Counted from the stretch's first letter, positions 15,871 to 25,224 are shown. The stretch: DNA of 64,000 nt from Pseudanabaena sp. FACHB-1998 (GCF_014696355.1 NZ_JACJQA010000019.1:1-64000); one strand, 5' to 3'. The notes: generated by a model not told the origin, from the letters alone. Translations and numbers: made by a program.

Positions 15871-17136
15871 TTAGTCGTCTTGCTCAACCTTGGCAACCGT
15901 ACCAAAGCCAGAAATCAAACGGCTAGACATACCCACAAACACCACCCGTTGCTTCTTCAATTGACCAGGAGAAACCTTGCCAACTACTAGCACGGGGCGC
16001 TTAAAAGAAACCTCATGGGATACAGGGAATAGAACAATCTTTTTGAAGGATAGAAAGATTACGGAATCAGTTACATTGCTATCGCCGATAGAGACAGTCT
16101 CAGCATTGGAAACCTCTGTGGACTTGGACTCAGTGTAGGAGAGTAACTCGGAATTCTTCGACAGTACCACAAGGAACTTGAACTTCTCCAAAGAAGTAAA
16201 CTTAGATTCTGAAGAAACTAATTTTAACAATTTAGGATTAGCAACAATCAAGATAATTGAGCCAAGATTGCTTGTAGGAGGAAGAGTGGTAACGCTAGAA
16301 GAAGGCACTACCAAGTTCCCACCCGTCACATCACCTTTGAGGTTAAACGAAGCCCCGCCCAGATCGGTCGCAGTCTTCACTGTACCTAGGGTCGCAATAT
16401 TCGCATCGGTAAATTTACTAATCTTCGTGGTGTCAACAGCTACGGTTCCCGAAGCTTTACCTGCTCCCCGAATATCATCACCGACCTTGAAAATGGAAGC
16501 GCCATTCAAATTGTCGAGAGTCGCATAGGTAAGACTAGTTAAATTAGCCGTACCAAAAGGAGTCAAAACGGTAGTTTTGGTATTAGAAACAGTACCATCG
16601 GTAAATCGAATTACATCAAAGGAACCACCAGTAATTGGCACAACAATGTTATTTGTCGGCAGAGTGGAAATACTGGAAGTTAGGACATCAATCGAAGAAC
16701 CAGTCTGAATCGAGCCTTTAATTGTTTCGGAAGCAGTTAAGGCTGAGATATTAGCTGTAGAAGCACTATCAACGATTTTGCCCTTGATAGTAGTGTTGGC
16801 ATCTGTAAAGGTAGCAGTCTTGCCTGTATCAAAATTGACTGAGCCTGTAGATTTACCAGCAATATCAAAGTTATTGCCTGTTGTTAAGTTAGTAGTGCCA
16901 ACAGTAGTACCCGAGAGCGCCGAAACGGTGGCAGTACCCACTGGCGTAAGTACCGTTACAGCTGTGCTGGTGACATTGTTAGTAGCAGCATTAGTGACAT
17001 TAACCGTAAAGCTTCCACCCGTAATTGGAATGGATGTGGTTTGGGCAAAGGATGGAGCCGACACAATCGCCGAAGCCCCCAAGGTAATTGCGATCGCCCC
17101 CAAGTTGAATGTGTAATTTTTAATCCGAGTTAGCAT
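15871..17136 (-). CDS. Hypothetical secreted protein with a tandem duplication
   Basis: A 421-residue exported protein. The signal peptide ends near residue 32 (ASAIVSAPSFAQ). Two copies of a roughly 130-residue unit follow, each starting with PITGGSF and containing TVLTP(V/F)GTA, then GK(S/A)(T/S)G(S/T)V, (T/S)(K/A)..FTDAN and a closing S.S..TLP at about residues 35-170 and 170-300. The C-terminal third is different, with a charged strand-rich part (LKLVSSESKFTSLEKFKFLV). Composition is Thr/Ser/Val-rich, as in extracellular beta-strand proteins. No known domain was recognised. It is convergent with the AEC gene and upstream of nothing on its strand. Confidence 0.65.
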   Translation of the reverse strand: MLTRIKNYTFNLGAIAITLGASAIVSAPSFAQTTSIPITGGSFTVNVTNAATNNVTSTAVTVLTPVGTATVSALSGTTVGTTNLTTGNNFDIAGKSTGSVNFDTGKTATFTDANTTIKGKIVDSASTANISALTASETIKGSIQTGSSIDVLTSSISTLPTNNIVVPITGGSFDVIRFTDGTVSNTKTTVLTPFGTANLTSLTYATLDNLNGASIFKVGDDIRGAGKASGTVAVDTTKISKFTDANIATLGTVKTATDLGGASFNLKGDVTGGNLVVPSSSVTTLPPTSNLGSIILIVANPKLLKLVSSESKFTSLEKFKFLVVLSKNSELLSYTESKSTEVSNAETVSIGDSNVTDSVIFLSFKKIVLFPVSHEVSFKRPVLVVGKVSPGQLKKQRVVFVGMSSRLISGFGTVAKVEQDD

Positions 17137-17338
17137 TTTTCTGTCCCTCTTAAAAAATATTTGTTGTGCTTGCTTGAATAATCCTGAGAATCAAGTAATT
17201 GCCTATCTACAAAAAGCAATCAGCGACGTAAATAGCTCGGACGTAGTTCCAAATAGGCTCTTAAGTCATACCAGACGGCTAAGCTATTTGTATGGTTCCC
17301 AAAATCTTCAAAAAATTTTCTGTGAATTTCAGTTTGCA

Positions 17339-17387
17339 AAATCCTTGAGCAAATCTCCCTAAAATAATGAGGCTTGCTCAAGGATTT
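17339..17387 (-). terminator. Terminator of the porin gene
   Basis: Inverted repeat AAATCCTTGAGCAA / TTGCTCAAGGATTT with a 21-nt loop, 10 bp beyond the porin stop codon at 17397. Confidence 0.55.
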
Positions 17388-17396
17388 ACTCCTTCC

Positions 17397-19274
17397 TTAG
17401 AAAGTGAAGGTGGTACGAATAGCGCCAACGGTAATTGTGTCACTACCTGAAGTTTGCACAGGATTGAAAATAAACAATAATCCGGGGGTAATGCTGATAT
17501 TGTCACTCAGGCGCATCCGATAGAACAACTCTAAATGGGTAGTGCTAGCAGGTTGTCCGCCAAAATCACCAGCATTTACACCAGTCAAACCGATCGCACT
17601 GGGGATATTAAAAGCAGGAACACCGTTTTGGGTGAGGGTGCTGCTAGTAATTTTAGGTGGTTGACCAACATAGATACCGCCCAAGTTGCCTTCTGCAAAT
17701 AGGTCTGGGAAGTTTAAGAAGGTCATCCAGTTAAAGGTGCTAACCGATCCACCCACTCCCGTATCCTTGGCATCGGATGCGGTGTAACCAGCCCAACCAC
17801 CGATGGTGATTCTGGGCGATAGTCTCCAAGCTACCGTACCGCCAAAGGCATTAGTAGAAAAACGTCCCGCGATCGGACCAATCAAATTATCGCCAACCCC
17901 AGTATTCAAACTGGCATTAGTAGTGTAGGAATTTAGGTAATACAGCGCGAGGTCAACGGTATCGGTTGGTGTTAAGGACAGTTGAGCGCCTGCGGTAAAA
18001 GGACCACCCGTTAGACCAATTTGAGGGTTGGAGGCAAGCGATGCGGCATATACACCCTGCAAGCTGACATTGTCCGTGATTTGCCAGTCAAAACCTGCTC
18101 CAGCTTGCCCGGGGAAGTTGAGGATGGGATTACGTTGAGCAAAGGCGGAAAGAGGTCCTTGACCCGCACTTTCATAGCGATTGGGTCCACGAAATACGCT
18201 AGAAGGGCTAACACCTGCCGCACCGACAATTACGGCTAAGCGATCGCCCACCAAAAAGCGATAGGACAAATCACTAAGTTGGAAGGCGTTGGCAGTATCT
18301 AGCTCATAGCCTAAACGGGTGTAAGTATTAGTGAGGAAGTTGTTGTTAATAAAAGAGGTGGATGCCGTGGTCGCATTACCCGCTTGCAAACCTGTTAGCA
18401 AAACACTGCGATTGTCAAATTGAGTAACTAGACTCAATTGCAGGTTATAGCCAAAGGTCAAATTAGTGGCATCATCGGGCGTATTTTTCGTGCCATTCCG
18501 TGGGGTCAAGCTACCAGTATTCGCAAAGCGGCTCTGCAAACCAAAAATTGCTTGTCCAAATAACTTAGTCGTAGTCGAAAATTGCTGTGCTTCCAATTTG
18601 GCAGTTTTGGCATCAAGAGCATCAACACGCCCACGCAGCGTGGCAAGCTCAACCGCATATTCCTCCTGCAATTTGCTTAAGGTCGCCAAATCTTCCTTAC
18701 TGACCTTATCCGATAGTCCTGCGGAAATAATTTCATTGATCTTGTCAAGACAAGCATTTAAGCCAGCCGCAAATTCATAGCGGCTAGTTGCTTGATTACC
18801 GCGATAGGTGCGATCGGGATAGCCCGCAATACAGCCATAGCGTTCCACAAGGGATTGCAAAGCCGTAAAAGCCCAGTCGGTGGGTTTGACATCACTCAGT
18901 TGCGAAACTGAAGTGACATTCTGAGCATTAAGCTGCGAATTCCCCTTTTTAGCCGATCGCTCACTTGCTTTATTGGTATATAGAGGTGCTGCCTCAGTAT
19001 TAATCGCCCGAATCATCTGCGAATCGGCGGTGAGATTGGTAGGAACGGTTGCCGACGAGGAGGGACTAGAGATGATCATCGGATCTCTAGCGATCGCCTT
19101 AAGCAAATTGGAGTCGTTAGAGATTTGATCTGCCTTACTTTGAGCGTTAACTTGAGGCTCCGCTTGAGCAGTCCCAGTACTGACAAAGTTAGCGATGATT
19201 GTAGATGAAATCGCTGTAAATGCTAGTGCGGCAAATTTTTTTGCCTCAGAATTGGGCTTAGGCTTTAATGACAT
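17397..19274 (-). CDS. Iron uptake porin (SLH domain plus OprB-type barrel)
   Basis: A 625-residue outer-membrane protein of the cyanobacterial Som/iron-uptake porin class. Seen: a signal peptide (about 1-38, ending AQA), a linker, one SLH domain at about 133-190 (QLSDVKPTDWAFTALQSLVE with GYPDRTYRGNQATSRYEF) that anchors to the cell wall, a coiled-coil segment at about 195-235, then a long OprB-like beta-barrel to the terminal Phe (RTTFTF), the usual barrel insertion signal. Homologues pass inorganic ions, including iron, across the outer membrane. It stands alone with a hairpin after it. Confidence 0.92.
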   Translation of the reverse strand: MSLKPKPNSEAKKFAALAFTAISSTIIANFVSTGTAQAEPQVNAQSKADQISNDSNLLKAIARDPMIISSPSSSATVPTNLTADSQMIRAINTEAAPLYTNKASERSAKKGNSQLNAQNVTSVSQLSDVKPTDWAFTALQSLVERYGCIAGYPDRTYRGNQATSRYEFAAGLNACLDKINEIISAGLSDKVSKEDLATLSKLQEEYAVELATLRGRVDALDAKTAKLEAQQFSTTTKLFGQAIFGLQSRFANTGSLTPRNGTKNTPDDATNLTFGYNLQLSLVTQFDNRSVLLTGLQAGNATTASTSFINNNFLTNTYTRLGYELDTANAFQLSDLSYRFLVGDRLAVIVGAAGVSPSSVFRGPNRYESAGQGPLSAFAQRNPILNFPGQAGAGFDWQITDNVSLQGVYAASLASNPQIGLTGGPFTAGAQLSLTPTDTVDLALYYLNSYTTNASLNTGVGDNLIGPIAGRFSTNAFGGTVAWRLSPRITIGGWAGYTASDAKDTGVGGSVSTFNWMTFLNFPDLFAEGNLGGIYVGQPPKITSSTLTQNGVPAFNIPSAIGLTGVNAGDFGGQPASTTHLELFYRMRLSDNISITPGLLFIFNPVQTSGSDTITVGAIRTTFTF

Positions 19275-19605
19275 AATTATTGACTATCCTCACTTAACCA
19301 ATTTTCTAGATAGCTTTCAGTAGACTCTTAAGCTATATCTGTTGCCATTCTTGTTAGTACACAAAACCAGAAGACCAGTTGCGCCGCTTCGCGCCGACAC
19401 TCGCTCCTTGGTTTTGATTTGTCCTAATACAAGTGATCACAGATATAAGTTACAAAAACATTAAATTTATAAAAACTTAATGCTAAAAACATGAAAAGCT
19501 TTAAAAGAGTGAAGACTGAGTAATTAAAAAACTGTTCCCAAAAAAATATTAATTTACAAATTAGTTTGCAAATTAGTTGCCAAATTAGCTCATAAACCTG
19601 ATTAC
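19275..19605. other. Intergenic region with a diverged family A-like element
   Basis: Divergent spacer between the porin and helicase genes. It contains the 114-bp repeat at 19334-19447 and, on its right, an AT-rich run (19448-19600) that probably carries the helicase promoter. No reading frame was supported. Confidence 0.45.
19334..19447. repeat. Diverged relative of the family A repeat (114 bp)
   Basis: Terminal inverted repeats TATATCTG and CAGATATA enclose a GC-rich central palindrome remnant (GCGCCGCTTCGCGCCG). Inner segments (TTGTTAGTACACAAAACC and GGTTTTGATTTGTCCTAATAC) resemble those of the 116-bp copies, yet the ends and the hairpin arms have diverged. Confidence 0.5.
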
Positions 19606-21102
19606 ATGGCTCGTATTCCTCAACTCACCTATGATCGCGGTACATTAATTCTCCATCCACCCCCCAAAGGCAAAGCATGGATCGAGTTTGCCACATGGGA
19701 CGATCGCATTGAGAAATTTCGGATACCTGCCCATCACTATCGCGAATTAATTTTGACCTTGCGATCGGAGGGAATAAGCATAGAGGACAAGGCGAGAAAA
19801 TATAGTGAAATTCCTTTAAAGGCTCATACCCACATGGAGCCATATCCCCACCAAAGTGAAGCACTAACAGCATGGCAAAAAGTTGGTAAACAGGGAGTAG
19901 TAGTTTTGCCTACCGCCGCAGGCAAAAGCTATTTGGCACAGCTAGCGATGCAAGTCACCAATCGCAGTACTTTAATAGTTGTGCCGACCCTTGATTTGAT
20001 GCATCAATGGTATGCCCAATTGCTGGCGGCTTTTCCTGATGTCGAAGTGGGTTTATTAGGTGGCGGATCTCGCGATCGCACAGCCATTTTAGTTGCTACC
20101 TACGATAGTGCCGCCATCCAAGCTGAGGCGCTAGGCAATCTCTATGGACTAATTATTTTTGATGAATGTCATCATTTACCGACGGACTTCAATCGGGTTA
20201 TCGCCGAATATGCGATCGCGCCCTATCGTTTAGGACTGACCGCCACACCCGAACGCAGCGATGGCAAACATAGTGACCTCGAATTATTAATTGGTGAAGA
20301 GGTCTATCGCAAATCCGTCGAAGATTTGGCTGGTCAAGCGATCGCCGAACACACCATCGTCCAAATCAAAGTTTCCCTCTCTGACCATGAACGCGATCGC
20401 TATGATGCTCTGCTCCAAGTTCGCAATCAATTTCTCAAAGAAGCAAAAATCTCCCTCGGCAGTCTCGAAGGTTGGCAAAGATTTGTTCAAGCCAGTGCGC
20501 GATCGCAAGCAGGTCGGCGAGCCATGCTTGCTCATCGCGAATCAAAGGAATTATCCCTAGGGACAGAGGCAAAATTGCGAGTTTTAACCAACCTCCTCGC
20601 TCAGCATTTTCCCGAACGGATTCTCATTTTCACCAACGACAATGCTAAGGTTTATCGCATCTCTCAAGATCTATTAATTCCTGCCCTGACCCACCAAACT
20701 CCAGTCAAAGAACGCCACGAAATCCTGACCTATTTTCGCGAAGGAAAGTACAAAGCCTTAGCCGCCTCCCATGTCCTTAATGAAGGAGTCGATGTCCCCG
20801 ATGCTCGTATTGCCATCCTCCTATCAGGTACAGGTTCCGCCCGTGAATATATTCAACGCTTGGGGCGCGTACTACGGCGGGGCAGTGACTTAAATAAACA
20901 AGCAATTCTCTACGAAGTTGTGACCGAAGATACGAGCGAAGAGAGGACTTCGGCACGTCGTCGCGGCAATAGGCGATCGCCTTCTGAGGAATTAGCATCT
21001 CCAGAGGCTAACTCTAAAGTCATCAAAATCGGCGTTAAGTATTCCGAAGAGATCACCAAACAACCACTAAGAGCCGCCGAATCACCCAAAGATAGCGAAT
21101 AA
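19606..21102 (+). CDS. DEAD/DEAH-box DNA helicase, XPB-like superfamily 2
   Basis: A 498-residue SF2 helicase. Seen: motif I PTAAGKS at 102-108, motif II DECH at 186-189, motif III GLTATPER, and the second RecA-like domain with FTNDNAKVYR, ASHVLNEGVDVPDA and QRLGRVLRRG (motif VI). The short N-terminal region (LTYDRGTLILHPPPKG) is typical of the archaeal/bacterial XPB-like group, which acts in DNA repair and often sits beside the DUF790/Bax1 nuclease; that partner is not adjacent here. The last 60 residues are charged and likely flexible. Its stop codon is inside the terminator palindrome. Confidence 0.9.
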   Translation: MARIPQLTYDRGTLILHPPPKGKAWIEFATWDDRIEKFRIPAHHYRELILTLRSEGISIEDKARKYSEIPLKAHTHMEPYPHQSEALTAWQKVGKQGVVVLPTAAGKSYLAQLAMQVTNRSTLIVVPTLDLMHQWYAQLLAAFPDVEVGLLGGGSRDRTAILVATYDSAAIQAEALGNLYGLIIFDECHHLPTDFNRVIAEYAIAPYRLGLTATPERSDGKHSDLELLIGEEVYRKSVEDLAGQAIAEHTIVQIKVSLSDHERDRYDALLQVRNQFLKEAKISLGSLEGWQRFVQASARSQAGRRAMLAHRESKELSLGTEAKLRVLTNLLAQHFPERILIFTNDNAKVYRISQDLLIPALTHQTPVKERHEILTYFREGKYKALAASHVLNEGVDVPDARIAILLSGTGSAREYIQRLGRVLRRGSDLNKQAILYEVVTEDTSEERTSARRRGNRRSPSEELASPEANSKVIKIGVKYSEEITKQPLRAAESPKDSE

Positions 21103-21143
21103 GCCTAAGAATGGCATAGCCATTCTTAGGCTTATTCGCTATC
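21091..21143. terminator. 25-bp perfect palindrome covering the helicase stop codon
   Basis: Perfect 25-nt arms (core AAGCCTAAGAATGGC and complement) around a 3-nt loop. The left arm encodes the last residues and the stop codon at 21100-21102. No T-run follows, so it may act as an mRNA-stabilising end or factor-assisted terminator. Confidence 0.65.
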
Positions 21144-21289
21144 GCCAATGTGTAGATTTGTATAGTTTAAAGACAACTCTCTTTTGCGTTTTCGAGCGTT
21201 ATCTACTTTTTGCCGTGAGAAGCCAGAAAAAATCGTTTAAAATAAGTTGGATAGCAAAAGTTTAGATAGCAATATCACTGGTAGCAGCT

Positions 21290-22369
21290 ATGGAACTTGC
21301 AGCCTATATATATGATGCTTTGGCTTATGAGCAAGCTCAAAACGATCAATTAGATACCGATCTAATTGGTTTCAATCTCCCCATTGAGCTATCTCCAAGA
21401 AAATGGCAAGCTTGCTTGCTGTCAGCGATCGCTGCGACCAGTTTCACAGGATTAAGCTTTAACTTCGATAAATCCGCACAGGCAGCGATCGCTCTAGAGC
21501 CATCAGTAAACGTTGCGCCTTGGTGTAACAATCTCTATCTCTGTGATACCAATTATGTTTTAGAGGTTCAATCGTTACTTACTCAACAGGGCTTTTCCGT
21601 TGGGCAAATTGATGGAGTCTACGGCACACATACAAAGCAAGCAGTCATAGAATTTCAAAAATTGCAAAATAATCTCGTAGTTGACGGTATTCCCGGGGAG
21701 AGAACTTTAAGCCTATTACGCCAGACTCCAAGGCAAACCGAAAATACCCAAGCGTCAAGAATCTTCACCCGATCCTCTAGCGAACCCCAAAATAACACCA
21801 CCTATCAAATTTATCCCCGAAAAAATGCCCGTTTACTTATCAACCAAACAGGCAATAGCGAAGAAATCGGTAATTTACAAATCCTCTTAAAACAACGGGG
21901 ATTTTATCAGGGTGAAGTTGATGGTCGAGTAGACACCGAAACAACTCAAGCGATTCAAAAAGCGCAACAAGCTTATGGATTAAATGTCGATGGATTTGCG
22001 GGCCCTTGGACAATTAGAGCTTTATTAGCAGGAGGTAACGACCAAGTATTAACCCAACCATCCCTAGATCTCGAACCATCTGCCAAGGAAGTTAAGGATA
22101 TCCAAACCCTTCTTCAGGAAAGAGGCTTTTATGAAGGAGAACTTAATGGTATTTACGACATTTACACAAGAGCCAGCATCGTAAAAGCCCAAATTGCCTA
22201 TGGGCAAGCCGTTACAGGAGAACCTAATCCAGACTTAATCTTGAGAATGAAATCCCAAGACCGCAATAGAAACAATGTTCAGAACATTCAAAACAGCCCC
22301 AGTAGCCAAGATATCCGTCCTAGTCCGCGAAATGTTCTCCCTAATTCTCAAGCCTATGCCCCTAGGTAA
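21290..22369 (+). CDS. Peptidoglycan-binding protein with three PGB_1 domains
   Basis: A 359-residue protein. The N-terminus MELAAYIYDALAYE comes before a hydrophobic segment near residues 43-66, an unusual arrangement for a signal or anchor. Three PG_binding_1 repeats follow: VLEVQSLLTQQGFSVGQIDG (about 83-137), IGNLQILLKQRGFYQGEVDG (about 190-243) and VKDIQTLLQERGFYEGELNG (about 266-320). The end is Asn/Ser/Pro-rich. These repeats bind cell-wall peptidoglycan. The next gene is a paralogue with the same MEL(A/L)AYI head, starting 90 bp downstream, so this looks like a tandem duplication. Confidence 0.85.
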   Translation: MELAAYIYDALAYEQAQNDQLDTDLIGFNLPIELSPRKWQACLLSAIAATSFTGLSFNFDKSAQAAIALEPSVNVAPWCNNLYLCDTNYVLEVQSLLTQQGFSVGQIDGVYGTHTKQAVIEFQKLQNNLVVDGIPGERTLSLLRQTPRQTENTQASRIFTRSSSEPQNNTTYQIYPRKNARLLINQTGNSEEIGNLQILLKQRGFYQGEVDGRVDTETTQAIQKAQQAYGLNVDGFAGPWTIRALLAGGNDQVLTQPSLDLEPSAKEVKDIQTLLQERGFYEGELNGIYDIYTRASIVKAQIAYGQAVTGEPNPDLILRMKSQDRNRNNVQNIQNSPSSQDIRPSPRNVLPNSQAYAPR

Positions 22370-22459
22370 GCCCGATATTCTCAGTCATTACCGACTTAAC
22401 TAATCAATTTCTCTTATTCAACTTTCAATTTTTTCTTCAATTCTCCCAAGGTATCAATT

Positions 22460-24340
22460 ATGGAACTCTTAGCTTACATTCAAGAAGAACTAGTCCATGC
22501 TGGTGAAGCGATCGCCCCCGATAGTGAAGTTAGCAGCACTACGATTAATTCGTCTTTTCAAGCTTGGCTTCAAGGCTTAATGACAAAATCAGTCAAACTA
22601 AGTTTTAACTTTATTTTGGCGGGGACAACCATACTTGTGGGCTTAGGTTCCACACTTACAGCCATAGCCGCAGTTACGCCTTCTCAGAATGTGAAATATG
22701 TCCAGTCTTTGCTTGCCAAAAATGGCTTCGATCCGGGAGCGATCGATGGTGTAGCAGGTGCTTCTACTAAAAATGCAATTCTTCGCGCCCAAAAAACCTA
22801 TGGACTCAACACTGATGGGATTGCAGGTGGTCAGACGATCGCCGCCTTAGAGAATGGCGGTACTTCCAGTCTAGAAATCAAAGATAAAACCGCCCTCAAA
22901 GAAACGGCTCCCGCCTCATCCACCGTGATGAACCTCCAAAAGTTGTTGGCAGATCGCGGGTTTTATAACGGTGCTGTGGATGGCATTATGGGCAATCAAA
23001 CCCGTGCCGCCATTATTGCTGCCCAAAAAGCCTATAATCTAGTCCCTGATGGCATTGCTGGTTCTCAAACCCTAGCGGCTCTAGAGTCCGATGGCAAAGC
23101 AACGATCAAGCCCATCAGCGATACAAGTACGACTTCCTCAACTTCTCCAACTACAAGAAGCCCAGAGGTTGCCAACCTACAGGAATTGCTCAGCAAGCGT
23201 GGCTTTTACAATGGGGCGATCGATGGCATTAAGGGAGACCAAACTAAAAATGCGATTCTCGCTGCTCAGAAACAATATGGCTTAGCTACCGATGGCATTG
23301 CAGGCGCTCAAACCCTTGCGGCTTTAGAGTCCGATGGCAGCAAAGTTAATATTGCCACCAGAAACAGCGAGACTACTCGGAAGACCACTGATAAAGCTGA
23401 GGCAAATAGGACGGAGGCAAAGACAAGTGATAAAGACCTAGTCACATTACAGCAACTCCTCGCTAAGCGTGGTTTTTATAATGGGGCGATCGATGGCGTT
23501 AAGGGAGCGCAAACCAATAACGCAATTATTGCAGCTCAGAAATTCTATGGATTAACCAGTGACGGCATTGCAGGCGCACAGACTTTAGCGGCTTTGCAGT
23601 CAGACACAAAAGTATCGTCATCAACTCCCAAACCAAGCACATCCGCTAAGACTCCAGATAAGGCAGTTAATGATGATGGTGTGGCAAATTTGCAAAATCT
23701 ATTAGCCGATCGCGGTTTTTACAATGGACCGGTCACTGGTTTCTTGGGGCCAAGAACTAAAGAAGCCATCATGGTTGCCCAAAAAGCCTATGGCTTAAAG
23801 GCGGATGGCATTGCAGGCGCTCAAACTATTGCCGCTCTGGAATCAGGCGCACCCCGACAGTCAATTGCTACAAAAAATAGCACCCCGACCGTTCGCGTAG
23901 AACCCAAACCTCAAACACCAGCAGCCCCCCCCCAACCTGAACTTCAACCCCAGATTCGGGTTCAACCCCAAGCTGCTCCTACTCCCCAACCACAGGCGAC
24001 CACTCCGCCTGCCCAGCCACAGGCAACAGCACAGCCCAAACCTACACCTCAAGCCACTGCTACCCCACAAGCTACCGTAACACCCGCGACTCCCGCACCA
24101 GCCGCGACTCCCGCCCAACCACAGGCTAGTGCTAGCGATGCTCAAGTCCTAGAGTTGCAGCGTCTACTCGCAAAACGTGGTTTTTACAATGGTAAAACCG
24201 ATGGTGCGCTAACAGGCGAAACCCGTAACGCGATCATTAGAGCGCAAAATTTTTACACAATTAATCCAGCCGATGGCTCCCCAAGCAATAAATTGATTGA
24301 TAGTCTTAGTAAAGATACATTCATTTCTGAAGGCAACTAA
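22460..24340 (+). CDS. Peptidoglycan-binding protein with six PGB_1 domains and a Pro/Gln linker
   Basis: A 626-residue paralogue of the upstream gene. It starts MELLAYIQEELVHAGEAIAP, has one hydrophobic segment near 45-70, then six PG_binding_1 units of the form LQ.LLA.RGFYNG.(I/V)DG ... GL..DGIAGAQTLAALE. Five are evenly spaced from about 75 to 470; a Pro/Gln/Ala-rich stretch (about 475-560, dominated by PQPQ and AQPQ) separates the sixth at the C-terminus. The near-identity of the central units suggests recent unit duplication. No catalytic domain is present. The following gene starts 6 bp after its stop codon. Confidence 0.88.
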   Translation: MELLAYIQEELVHAGEAIAPDSEVSSTTINSSFQAWLQGLMTKSVKLSFNFILAGTTILVGLGSTLTAIAAVTPSQNVKYVQSLLAKNGFDPGAIDGVAGASTKNAILRAQKTYGLNTDGIAGGQTIAALENGGTSSLEIKDKTALKETAPASSTVMNLQKLLADRGFYNGAVDGIMGNQTRAAIIAAQKAYNLVPDGIAGSQTLAALESDGKATIKPISDTSTTSSTSPTTRSPEVANLQELLSKRGFYNGAIDGIKGDQTKNAILAAQKQYGLATDGIAGAQTLAALESDGSKVNIATRNSETTRKTTDKAEANRTEAKTSDKDLVTLQQLLAKRGFYNGAIDGVKGAQTNNAIIAAQKFYGLTSDGIAGAQTLAALQSDTKVSSSTPKPSTSAKTPDKAVNDDGVANLQNLLADRGFYNGPVTGFLGPRTKEAIMVAQKAYGLKADGIAGAQTIAALESGAPRQSIATKNSTPTVRVEPKPQTPAAPPQPELQPQIRVQPQAAPTPQPQATTPPAQPQATAQPKPTPQATATPQATVTPATPAPAATPAQPQASASDAQVLELQRLLAKRGFYNGKTDGALTGETRNAIIRAQNFYTINPADGSPSNKLIDSLSKDTFISEGN

Positions 24341-24345
24341 GTCCG

Positions 24346-25140
24346 ATGCGGTTCCGTAATCTTGCGATTAACTTGGGAGCGATCGCAGTCTTTGCTGCCA
24401 TTGCTCTCAGTTTGCAATTTCCCAGACTAAATCAACGTTTACATGGACAAACCCTAGAAGATACGCGCAAAGGAGTTAGAGAAGAAGAAGCTCGATTAAA
24501 GCTAATTCGCCAATTACCTGCACGCGGTCTAGGTTTGAATAATATGATTGCTAATTTTGCATTCTTGCAATTTTTGCAATATTTTGGTGATGACATTTCC
24601 AGAAATAATTTTCAAACTGGCTATAGCCTTAGCCCCCTATATTTTGCCAATATCATTGAACGCGACCCCAGATTTCTGAGTAGTTATATATATATGTCTG
24701 CAAGCGTATCCATGTTTGCAGCACTTCCTAGCGAAGCGATCAGCATTTACTCGAAGGGTTTACAGTCCCTCAATCCTACCTTACAGCCAAAATCCTATAT
24801 AGTTTGGCGATACAAAGCCACCGATCAATTACTCTTTTTGGGTGATGCGAAAGGAGCCAGAGAGTCCTACCTCAAAGCAGCAGATTGGGCAGATCAAGCA
24901 ACATATACAGGCAAAGCCCCACAAGATACCCCACTAATTGCAGATTTATCTCGCCAGTCTGCAAAGTGGCTCGAAGAAGATCGCGATCTTTCTAAAGCTC
25001 AGATCGGTGCTTGGGCTGTGGTTTTGCAAAATGCGACTGACAAGAAAACGATCAATATCGTAGCTAAGGAGGTGGATAAGCTTGGCATGAAAATTGAAAT
25101 CCAAAATGGTATGCCAGTTATCGTACCTAAAAAGCCATAA
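24346..25140 (+). CDS. Conserved hypothetical membrane-anchored protein
   Basis: Not assigned to a named family. The 264-residue protein has an N-terminal hydrophobic segment (LAINLGAIAVFAAIALSLQF) acting as signal anchor, then a soluble helical part with pairs of helices (for example AIASIYSKGL-like and GDAKGARESYLKAADWADQA) that look like tetratricopeptide-type repeats. It starts 6 bp after the six-domain peptidoglycan-binding gene and is almost certainly in the same operon, suggesting an envelope role. The terminator at 25126-25178 overlaps its last codons. Confidence 0.6.
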   Translation: MRFRNLAINLGAIAVFAAIALSLQFPRLNQRLHGQTLEDTRKGVREEEARLKLIRQLPARGLGLNNMIANFAFLQFLQYFGDDISRNNFQTGYSLSPLYFANIIERDPRFLSSYIYMSASVSMFAALPSEAISIYSKGLQSLNPTLQPKSYIVWRYKATDQLLFLGDAKGARESYLKAADWADQATYTGKAPQDTPLIADLSRQSAKWLEEDRDLSKAQIGAWAVVLQNATDKKTINIVAKEVDKLGMKIEIQNGMPVIVPKKP

Positions 25141-25178
25141 AAAAGGGCGCTTCGCGCCCTTTTTTATGGCTTTTTAGG
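25126..25178 (+). terminator. Terminator of the peptidoglycan-binding operon
   Basis: Perfect 25-bp inverted repeat (core AAAAAAGGGCGC / GCGCCCTTTTTT, TTC loop) that begins inside the last codons of the 264-residue gene and ends in a T-rich arm. Confidence 0.85.
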
Positions 25179-25185
25179 CAAAGAA

Positions 25186-25224
25186 AAAAGCTGTGACGCA
25201 CGCAGAGCATAAGCCACAGCTTTT
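25186..25224. repeat. Decayed family B-like palindrome
   Basis: AAAAGCTGTG ... CACAGCTTTT arms with a CGCACGCAGAGCATAAG centre resemble the CTGTGGCGCACGC palindrome of family B (29768-29830). The centre no longer pairs, suggesting an old copy. Confidence 0.45.

Noticed and set aside
16178-17116. Two Val/Pro-rich frames on the plus strand
   Set aside because: Antisense to the duplicated secreted protein, which has a signal peptide and internal repeats.
22690-23850. Regularly spaced repeats that could suggest a CRISPR array
   Set aside because: The period is that of PGB_1 domains in a continuous coding frame; unit length and degeneracy do not fit CRISPR.
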